NCBI GenBank assembly: GCA_946535695.1 | Contig: CAMNDS010000075.1 | Coordinates: 1 to 5,000, forward strand | From: an uncultured Clostridia bacterium | GTDB taxonomy: Bacteria > Bacillota > Clostridia > Oscillospirales > Acutalibacteraceae | Direction of reading: 5' to 3' | DNA: 5,000 nt | Part shown: positions 1 to 5,000 of the stretch, piece after piece | Layout: each line of letters opens with the position of its first letter | Position numbering within the stretch: the first letter of the stretch is position 1 | Notes under the pieces: model-generated | Told to the model about the DNA's origin: nothing | Database searches by the model: none | The model's input: the letters and a program-made list of their open reading frames with translations, nothing else | Made by a program: the position numbers and the translations under genes

Positions 1-586
1 CATTCCTGTTTTGAAAAAGTATAGCTCTTTCAAAACCTACGGTTGAAATTATCCTTCCGCCGCGGCTTATTTCGCTGAATGTTCTTTTTGCCGCATGGTT
101 TATATCTTCAGAATCCAAACCGCTAAACAATGGACTAGAATTATAAACACTTATGACCGATGGAAACACGGATTCAAATTCACCGATTGAATTTTTATCA
201 ACATTGCCTTTTTCGCCTTTTGTAGTACTGTAACTTATTCTTATACTTTCTCCGAACTGTTCGGTAGGAATTTTACCGTGTTTACCGTCGCCAAAAATAA
301 TTTGCGATTTTTCTGTGTTTACTTCGTAAACTCTATCTTTTGGCTCGCAACTTAAAATATTTGATACTTCTTGCCATTTTACCCAAACTTTTTCTTCGAT
401 ATCAGATTTATTTGATTTAATTTCGATATCTTCAGGCGAAAATTTTTTTATTTTCTCCTGTTCGTCCTTAGAAATTTCACGCAGTTCATCTACCCACACA
501 TTCACATCGAATATATCTTTTGAGGATAAACTGCATATTTTGTTTTTTTCTTTGCCGTTAACCGAAAAATATTCATATGGTTTGGA
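1..586 (-). pseudogene. C-terminal continuation of the J-type gene beyond the in-frame stop (partial at window edge)
   Basis: The minus strand stays open for 195 codons directly after the TAA at 589-587, in the same frame as the preceding ORF. It encodes what the family needs next: ICSLSSKDIFDVNVWVDEL, then KVWVKWQEVSNIL, DRVYEVNTEKSQIIFGDGKHG (FGDG at 295-284), a KGEKGNV stretch, and SGLDSEDINHAAKRTF with SRGGRIISTVGFERA near the edge, matching the closing 'R-x-x-T-x-x-D/F-Y/F-E' part of J proteins. It contains no ATG. The first alternative codons are GTG at 505 and 499, neither with a Shine-Dalgarno, and both start inside the conserved domain. Independent translation is therefore unlikely. 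It is best read as the rest of one gene broken by a nonsense codon, a base error, or a stop that is read through. The true end lies outside the window. Confidence 0.75.
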
Positions 587-2425
587 TTATTTTTTTATTA
601 TTTTAATTGTATTAAATTTTATATCACGAATAGCAGGAAAGTTAATTTTTTTATCTATTCCTATTATGTTTAATATTCTTATAAAATACCCTGTTTTGCC
701 AAATAATTTTAATTTTTCAAAATTTTTTGCCCCAAAAACTTTAACAAGCCCGCTTTTACTTAAATTATCCGTAAAATCTATGATGTCTAAATCCTGCCAC
801 TTAAGAGTATTATTTTCCGCCTTACCCCAAAACTGCCATTTATACGAAATTTTATCCTTAAAAATTCCTTCTTCGATATCAAAAAAAACACTCAAAATGC
901 CAAAAGATATCGGTTTGCTGATGTTTATATACACAGCTGGCGGAGTTTTTTCGTCATCTTCGAACACATTAACAACTTTATTATCTTCTTCCGGTATAAT
1001 TATATTGTCCCATTCCAAATTTTTGTTGACTATTATTTTATTTAATTTAAGCGGTTCTTTATAATTGCAGCTTATGCTTACATTTTTTAAAATCGGAACT
1101 ATATAATTTGCATAACTTGAAAATTGGTTATTTATTTTCATTATTTTAGCTCTTATGAAAAAACCGTTTTTTGAATTTACTTCGGTTTTAGCTAAATTAT
1201 CAGGGCATACAAACTCCATAGAGCGTTTTTTCGATGGATTTTTCGCCGAAAAGAATTTGCTACCATTTTCTGCTTTTAATGATACCCAAGTATTGCCTTT
1301 CCAGTACTCCCAAACCACGGATTCGATGTTAATATCCGAGGGTTCAGATTCGGCAAAATCCATATCGCTCATTATCATTTTGTAATTTTTAACAATACCT
1401 TTAGTTTCCGTTTTTATTTTTACAAAATTTATATCAGTGCTTAAAGTTATATTTGCTCCGGGTTTGTTTAAAAGTTCGTTACATTTTATATAAAAAGTAT
1501 CGTATATATAATATCTTTCTCGGAATGGGAAAAATTCTTTTTCTTCGATTTCGATGTCACCTGAAAAAAATTCGGTCGGATTAAAATTATCAAATTTTGC
1601 AAAATATGATATGTCGCTCAAGTTTATTTCTTCAGATTCCGCAGGAATAACCCTTAGATATTTAGATTTTTGGTCTAAAAGTTTAAAATCCCCAGCTTTT
1701 TTATCAAATTTTATATTAATAAAATTATTTTCAATCGCTTCGATTTTAGAAGCATCTTCCCATTTTTTGTTTTTTGCATCATATATTTGCCATTTACTTT
1801 TTAAAAAAAAGTCTAAAATTTTATTTTCTTGTTTTTTTATTATTTTGTTTTCAAACTTAAAAATTAAATTCAATTTTTCAGTATCAAACATCTTGCTGTC
1901 GTTTATATACAAAGCTTTGAACTGAAGATTTTCAAAATTATCAAAATTAAAAAGCTGGAACTTAGTAAATACCGGATCTTCAACACTGCCGTCAAAAACT
2001 TTTATGATTTTTTTATTTGCAAAATCGGTCATAAAAATCACCTGAATAGAAGTATCAATGACAAATACATCTTCATCGGTTTCAAATACCAGTTCTTTTC
2101 CGGAGCTTATTTTTGCTCCTTTTTTTATGCATGAAGTTATTGCATTTTTAGAAGGCTCGATTGTTGCAAAACCTTGCGCGGGTTTGCGCGGCATAGGGGA
2201 CACCCCTATTATATTTAAGAATTCAAGGTATATATTATTTATACTTTTATTAAGCTTATTTATGGTATTTTCCTGCATATCACAGAAAATTTTGGCAAGA
2301 GTCACACCAAAGTCGTTTGAATTTTCGTCAAAATGCCACTCCGGAGTAAACTGAGATGCAAAGCTTTTAAATTCTTCAAATAATTTATAATAATTTTTAT
2401 CATATAATTTAGGATTTTTATTCAT
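587..2425 (-). CDS. Large baseplate J-type wedge protein, N-terminal 612 residues, ended by an in-frame TAA
   Basis: This is the front part of a long baseplate J protein, the wedge component that links hub, gp25-like protein and peripheral parts. The N-terminus carries the family pattern FTPEWHFDENSNDFGVTL (26-43), then YLEFLNIIGVSP...KPAQGFATI (66-89) and FETDEDVFVID. Residues 299-329 hold FPFRERYYIYDTFYIK and NKPGANITLST, typical of the long 'putative baseplate assembly protein' form seen in eCIS loci. Three similar modules with W-x-Y/F/I-x...W and a closing (F/L)xR occur at 211-260, 371-428 and 528-585. The ORF stops at TAA 589-587, just after PAIRDIKFNTIKIIKK, where the family normally continues into its conserved C-terminal half; the same frame resumes directly beyond the stop. 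Start: ATG 2425, preceded by GGGTGA and three bases after the upstream stop. The family is confident; as it stands the product would lack its J core. Confidence 0.88.
   Translation of the reverse strand: MNKNPKLYDKNYYKLFEEFKSFASQFTPEWHFDENSNDFGVTLAKIFCDMQENTINKLNKSINNIYLEFLNIIGVSPMPRKPAQGFATIEPSKNAITSCIKKGAKISSGKELVFETDEDVFVIDTSIQVIFMTDFANKKIIKVFDGSVEDPVFTKFQLFNFDNFENLQFKALYINDSKMFDTEKLNLIFKFENKIIKKQENKILDFFLKSKWQIYDAKNKKWEDASKIEAIENNFINIKFDKKAGDFKLLDQKSKYLRVIPAESEEINLSDISYFAKFDNFNPTEFFSGDIEIEEKEFFPFRERYYIYDTFYIKCNELLNKPGANITLSTDINFVKIKTETKGIVKNYKMIMSDMDFAESEPSDINIESVVWEYWKGNTWVSLKAENGSKFFSAKNPSKKRSMEFVCPDNLAKTEVNSKNGFFIRAKIMKINNQFSSYANYIVPILKNVSISCNYKEPLKLNKIIVNKNLEWDNIIIPEEDNKVVNVFEDDEKTPPAVYINISKPISFGILSVFFDIEEGIFKDKISYKWQFWGKAENNTLKWQDLDIIDFTDNLSKSGLVKVFGAKNFEKLKLFGKTGYFIRILNIIGIDKKINFPAIRDIKFNTIKIIKK
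2193..2209. repeat. GC-rich perfect hairpin inside the J coding sequence
   Basis: ATAGGGG (2193-2199) and CCCCTAT (2203-2209) form a perfect 7-base-pair stem with a three-base loop. Immediately beside it (about 2174-2191) is a GC-rich stretch with a repeated TGCGCGG. On the coding strand this spans codons for the conserved GVSPMPRKPAQG segment (residues 74-85 of the J protein). No T-tract follows on the minus strand, so it is not a standard terminator. It may only reflect codon choice for Gly, Pro and Arg, but it stands out in an AT-rich gene. Confidence 0.5.
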
Positions 2426-2428
2426 TTT

Positions 2429-2815
2429 TCACCCGTTGTTTATATTTATTGTTCTTTTAGTTCTTTCCATTACAGGAGAGATATCGGTTGTATATTCTAT
2501 ATTTGCTTCTATTTCCGAAGATGGTCCGCTGTTTGATTTAACACTCACAGTCATTTTATTTATGTGAGGTTCCCACCTTTTTAGGGAGTTTTCTACTGTT
2601 TTTTTAAAAGAATAAATATAATTTGAGTCTACGATATCAAACATGAACGATTTGAGCTCGGAACCATAATTTTTAAATATTTTATGCTCCATTATTTGTG
2701 TTTTTAAAATCATATTTATCGATTGCTTGACTGTTTTATTGTTATCAACAGTTTTTATTTTTCCGCTCGTTTCGTCGATATCAATTGGGAACCCAAATCC
2801 TTCGATTATTTTCAT
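2429..2815 (-). CDS. Baseplate wedge protein, gp25 / GpW / TssE-like
   Basis: A complete 128-residue protein of the usual length for the gp25/GpW family, whose members sit in the baseplate wedge and contact the first sheath ring. Visible features are an N-terminal GFGFPIDID segment, a helix (KTVKQSINMILKTQ, 27-40), the family pattern KNYGSELKSFMFD (48-60), a second helix (69-80), and the signature region KRWEPHINKMTVSVK (79-93), followed by a beta-strand of the type EIEANIEYTT. The signature is normally EPR; here residue 84 is His (CAC at 2566-2564), one transition from the Arg codon CGC. It lies between the spike and J-type genes, the order expected for V-W-J blocks. Its TGA stop falls three bases before the J start and within that gene's GGGTGA ribosome binding sequence, so the pair looks translationally coupled. 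Confidence 0.9.
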   Translation of the reverse strand: MKIIEGFGFPIDIDETSGKIKTVDNNKTVKQSINMILKTQIMEHKIFKNYGSELKSFMFDIVDSNYIYSFKKTVENSLKRWEPHINKMTVSVKSNSGPSSEIEANIEYTTDISPVMERTKRTININNG

Positions 2816-2821
2816 GTTTTG

Positions 2822-2827
2822 CCTCCT
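2822..2827 (-). promoter_or_regulatory. Perfect AGGAGG ribosome binding site of the gp25-like gene
   Basis: The minus strand reads AGGAGG at 2827-2822, six bases before the ATG at 2815. It overlaps the TAG stop of the spike gene. The arrangement fixes the start of the gp25-like gene and suggests that ribosomes ending on the spike gene re-initiate here. Confidence 0.85.
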
Positions 2828-3527
2828 AATTAATGTTTACCATTCCATTCGATTTAATATCAGTCCCGGCACTTGATTCTATGCTCATGTTTCCGCTCGA
2901 GTTCATTTCTATTCCGGTGCCTTTAAGGGTAAATTTGTCATTTAGTTCTATACTTAAAGTTTTTGATTTTATGCTAAATGCTTCGTCAACTTCAAAATTA
3001 ATTGATTTGGATTTAACTTCAATTTTGGATTCCTTAAAATTAACAGTTAATTTTGTACTATCATCACTATTTTTCACCTCAAAATTTTCATTAGCTAAAT
3101 CTATTGTCAAAGTTTCTTTGTCATCTTTTGTTGTTATTGTTATTTTAGGGGCATCTTCGGCATTTTCAAATTTTACCAGTGTTCCATTTTTGTGTTTAAA
3201 AATTTCCTGTTTATTTTCCGTACTTATTGGTAAGAGGTCTTGTTTATAATTATTTAAGCATCCTACTATAACTGCTCTATCCACACAATTTTCCAAAAAC
3301 GCAACTACCACAACTGTGCCGGGGTCAGGGTACCAAACTGTTCCAAACTCTTCGCCAAAATAGTTATATAGCATTGAGGCATAACACTCGGATTCCTCAT
3401 TTAAAAACGAAATTAAAATTCTATCTTGTCTATTTTTATCTTCACTGTTGCTAAGCGATTTTACAATTCCTACCTTAAGAGCCATATATTGATTACTATT
3501 ATCATGTTTGTAATTAATAAACTTCAT
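2826..3527 (-). CDS. Baseplate spike protein, gpV / gp5 type (OB fold plus beta-helix)
   Basis: This 233-residue protein matches the central membrane-piercing spike of contractile tails. Residues 17-95 form a gp5/gpV OB-fold: KVGIVKSLSN, a basic strand DRILISF, FGTVWYPDPGTVVVVAF (the 'G-x-x-x-x-P-x-x-G-x-x-V-x-V-x-F' pattern) and AVIVGCLNN. Residues 112-233 are a run of short alternating hydrophobic/polar strands (TLTIDLA, KIEVKSKS, MSIESSAG, closing in MVNIN), as expected for a trimeric beta-helix needle. No lysozyme domain, PAAR tip or His-rich metal tip is visible, so the needle is short and may be capped by another protein. The ATG at 3527 is preferred over the Met at residue 15 because AAGGA lies 6 bases before it. 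It ends in TAG (2828-2826), which overlaps the AGGAGG of the next gene, so translation is probably coupled. Confidence 0.9.
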   Translation of the reverse strand: MKFINYKHDNSNQYMALKVGIVKSLSNSEDKNRQDRILISFLNEESECYASMLYNYFGEEFGTVWYPDPGTVVVVAFLENCVDRAVIVGCLNNYKQDLLPISTENKQEIFKHKNGTLVKFENAEDAPKITITTKDDKETLTIDLANENFEVKNSDDSTKLTVNFKESKIEVKSKSINFEVDEAFSIKSKTLSIELNDKFTLKGTGIEMNSSGNMSIESSAGTDIKSNGMVNIN

Positions 3528-3580
3528 TTTAAATCCTTGAAATAAATTACCGAACTTTCTGAATACTGTTAATTTTTATC

Positions 3581-4711
3581 TTAAGAAAAAGCATCGGATG
3601 AAAGCCCCATAGTAGTTCTAAAATTATTACCGTCATACTTGTGGTTAAGAGATGTTATAATATATTCGTTATCTATAATATCACTAAAGCCGGACATTGC
3701 GGCAGGGGCACCTATTTTAACATCAGGCAGAAATTCACACACAACTTCGCATTTTACTAGGTTAATAGCTCGCTTAGAGTACTCTGATTGCGCAACAAGT
3801 TTGGCACAATCCGAAGAATTAAGAGAAGAATCGAAAATTTTAATAATATTATTATCAGAAATATTATTTGTTAAACCGTCCGCGGTATTCCCGCTGCCAA
3901 TATTGCTCGATGAATCGACTTCTGAAGTTGTTGTACTGTTATATTCTTCATCTTTTGTAAAATTTGCCGAAACCGATTTTGGAATTCCGACAATATTTGA
4001 AGTAAAAGTCACTTTTTTTATAAACTTTTCCTCGTTTATGCGGCATATAGGTTCGATTACAATTTGTTCATAACTGTTAGCTTGAATGGGAATAAACATA
4101 AACTGACCATCCACAACATAAAAAAGCGAACCTGTTATATCAGCAATGCGTCTTAAATAATCAAAATCACTTTCGTTATTCTGGTGGAGTCCCGGACGAA
4201 TACTTGTAGGCTCACTAGGTATATCTATCGTAGCTCCGGAAAATTTTGAAGAATATTTACTCTCTATATCCTGCACTATCTTTGAATAAGTTTGTTCTGA
4301 CGACTTAAATTGAGTAAATTTGTTTGCCATCATCCATAATTTTGCATCCATGCCCGAAACTTCAAGATATGATACATTGTCTTTAATATCCAGCGAAAAT
4401 GAGAAAACAAATCCTGAAAATATTTCTGCAAGATATGCACTGCCATCAACACCATAATAACCGGCCGAAACTTCAAATTTGGCTCCTATTTGAACAGTGC
4501 TAAAACTTTCTCTTAATTCAAGCTCATCATATGTGTAGCAATCTGATATCCACCTTACGGTGCAAATACTGGCTTCACCATTCGTACTTGCGTCAAATTC
4601 AAGCGAAGAAATATCGCAACCAAAATCAGCATCTTTGCCGGCAATTTTTGCTTCAATTATGGTATCTTGCAAATTAAAATAATTTCCAATCAAATCAGTT
4701 AAGCTTTGCAA
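3581..4711 (-). CDS. Baseplate hub protein, gpD / VgrG N-terminal type (late control D family)
   Basis: This 376-residue protein, counted from TTG 4711, looks like the gpD/gp27-type hub that forms a trimeric ring between tail tube and spike. Recognisable features are an N-terminal beta domain (residues 15-125), the signature QNNESDFDYLRRIADITGS at 177-195 followed by FYVVDGQFMFIP (the Q-x-ESD-x-LRR...G pattern of the D/VgrG family), and a C-terminal beta domain ending KIGAPAAMSG...NEYIITSLNHKYDGNNF (333-364). Length fits stand-alone gpD proteins. Residues 252-287 form a Ser/Thr/Asn/Asp-rich low-complexity insert, likely a flexible loop or linker. It ends in TAA at 3583-3581, with a second in-frame TAA four codons on. 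The spike gene follows after 53 bases with no visible promoter or hairpin, so the two are probably co-transcribed. In eCIS and T6SS the hub and spike are usually fused; here they are separate, as in P2- and Mu-like tails. The family call is confident. Confidence 0.9.
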   Translation of the reverse strand: MQSLTDLIGNYFNLQDTIIEAKIAGKDADFGCDISSLEFDASTNGEASICTVRWISDCYTYDELELRESFSTVQIGAKFEVSAGYYGVDGSAYLAEIFSGFVFSFSLDIKDNVSYLEVSGMDAKLWMMANKFTQFKSSEQTYSKIVQDIESKYSSKFSGATIDIPSEPTSIRPGLHQNNESDFDYLRRIADITGSLFYVVDGQFMFIPIQANSYEQIVIEPICRINEEKFIKKVTFTSNIVGIPKSVSANFTKDEEYNSTTTSEVDSSSNIGSGNTADGLTNNISDNNIIKIFDSSLNSSDCAKLVAQSEYSKRAINLVKCEVVCEFLPDVKIGAPAAMSGFSDIIDNEYIITSLNHKYDGNNFRTTMGLSSDAFS

Positions 4712-4721
4712 TTTACACCTC
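4711..4721 (-). promoter_or_regulatory. Ribosome binding site that decides the TTG start of the hub gene
   Basis: On the minus strand GAGGTG (4721-4716) lies just before a TTG at 4711-4709; GAGG is 6 bases from it. An in-frame TTG at 4723 is the other possible start, but it abuts and partly supplies this Shine-Dalgarno, and only a T-rich stretch lies upstream of it. No ATG is available near the conserved N-terminus. TTG at 4711 is therefore the preferred start. Confidence 0.65.
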
Positions 4722-4735
4722 AAAAAGAGAATACT

Positions 4736-4767
4736 ATCATATTTAACTATTTTCTTCGTAATGTCAA
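4736..4767 (-). promoter_or_regulatory. Possible sigma70-type promoter ahead of the hub gene
   Basis: In the 79-base gap before the hub gene the minus strand carries a perfect -35 box, TTGACA, at 4767-4762. The -10 candidates are imperfect: TTAAAT at 4746-4741 (15-base spacer) or TATGAT at 4741-4736 (20-base spacer, one mismatch to TATAAT). Neither has the ideal 17-base spacing. If real, it would let the hub-spike-wedge block be expressed separately from the upstream gene. In AT-rich DNA such matches arise easily, so this is tentative. Confidence 0.3.
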
Positions 4768-4790
4768 ATGATAATTGTTAATTTTACACA

Positions 4791-5000
4791 TTAAATAATA
4801 CCGTTTCGATATCGTTCGAGATTAATTCTATTACTCACTTCCAAAACAGCATTATCAGACACTTTTTTTAAATCTATAGATTCCACATAAGATTTTACTA
4901 TTTTATTCACTTCATCCTTGGTAACCCCCGGCGTTGCCTGCGGTTTGGGTTGTTTTTGAACATTTTTTAAAATTCCAAGATTATCATTGTAGTATTCTTT
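4791..5000 (-). CDS. C-terminal end of an unrecognised protein upstream of the hub gene (partial)
   Basis: The minus strand is open from the window edge to a TAA at 4793-4791, giving the last 69 residues of a protein whose start lies outside. The visible part opens with a Tyr/Asn-rich stretch, then a Gln/Pro-rich linker (KNVQKQPKPQATPG). A probably helical, charged tail follows, starting at VTKDEVNKIVKSY and ending in RINLERYRNGII. No LysM motif, membrane segment or catalytic signature is visible. It precedes the hub gene in the same direction, so it probably belongs to the same assembly. In contractile systems this slot often holds a LysM tube-cap protein or another small tail protein. The Arg/Glu-rich closing helix loosely recalls short C-terminal helices of eCIS-associated proteins, but this is from memory and weak. 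That it is a real coding end is fairly secure; its function is unknown. Confidence 0.7.
   Translation of the reverse strand, partial: KEYYNDNLGILKNVQKQPKPQATPGVTKDEVNKIVKSYVESIDLKKVSDNAVLEVSNRINLERYRNGII

Noticed and set aside
550..576. ATG at 576-574 as a restart after the J stop
   Set aside because: It is in the +1 frame and reaches TGA after 24 codons without any recognisable motif. It cannot express the C-terminal J half.
587..600. A7 run just before the J stop as a programmed frameshift site (A AAA AAA in phase)
   Set aside because: The conserved downstream coding is in the same frame as upstream. A -1 shift meets a TGA within a few codons and a +1 shift within about 30, so slippage would not rescue the protein.
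540..1064. Plus-strand ORF of 174 codons opposite the J gene
   Set aside because: Its translation is a hydrophobic, Phe/Ile/Leu/Ser-rich antisense shadow of AT-rich coding DNA, with no Shine-Dalgarno. The opposite strand encodes clear J-family motifs. The same applies to plus-strand ORFs at 1155-1385, 1554-1925, 2058-2354, 2833-3249 and 3639-4073.
3528..3580. Possible terminator or promoter between hub and spike genes
   Set aside because: The 53 bases contain no convincing inverted repeat with a T-tract and no paired -35/-10 boxes. Only the spike ribosome binding site (AAGGA) is clear.
3842..3853. AT-only palindrome AATAATATTATT
   Set aside because: It lies inside the low-complexity hub insert, encodes Asn/Ile codons, and contains no G or C to make a stable hairpin. 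Chance is the simplest explanation.
1..5000. Wholesale reassignment of a stop codon
   Set aside because: TAA, TAG and TGA are all used as terminators at sensible gene ends here (hub TAA, spike TAG, gp25-like TGA), and ordinary CAA/CAG/TGG codons are used throughout. A reassigned TAA should appear many times in the long J frame, not once.

Overview
This is an AT-rich, tightly packed window. All convincing genes lie on the minus strand and read from high to low coordinates. Short or overlapping gene junctions and near-consensus Shine-Dalgarno sites (a perfect AGGAGG before the gp25-like gene) suggest a low-GC bacterium of Firmicutes/Clostridia type, or a phage of one. That assignment is inference; no taxonomic marker gene is present.

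The locus is the baseplate/spike cassette of a contractile injection machine (phage tail, tailocin or extracellular contractile injection system, eCIS). In transcription order it holds: the C-terminal end of an unrecognised protein (5000-4791); a 79-base gap with a possible internal promoter; a gpD/VgrG-type spike hub (4711-3581); a gpV/gp5-type OB-fold plus beta-helix spike (3527-2826); a gp25/GpW-type wedge protein (2815-2429); and a very large baseplate J-type wedge protein (from 2425 to beyond the window edge at 1). The spike protein would sit on the hub, and the gp25-like and J-like proteins would form the wedges that couple the baseplate to the sheath. Sheath, tube, tape measure, AAA+ ATPase, toxin, terminase and capsid genes are all outside the window, so phage and eCIS cannot be separated directly. 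The J protein resembles the long 'putative baseplate assembly protein' form typical of eCIS rather than the shorter J of P2-like phages. However, hub and spike are separate genes here, not the fused form of Afp8/VgrG.

The main anomaly is a single in-frame TAA (589-587) inside the J gene. The same frame stays open for another 195 codons to the window edge and encodes the conserved C-terminal half of the family (FGDGxHG, a GNV motif, and a closing Arg-rich segment). It has no ATG and no credible ribosome binding site of its own. It is either a recent nonsense mutation or base error, or an unusual readthrough. Other observations are three copies of a W-x-Y/F-W...IR module in J, His in place of the usual Arg in the EPR motif of the gp25-like protein, a TTG start for the hub, a low-complexity insert in the hub, and a GC-rich perfect hairpin inside the J coding sequence.
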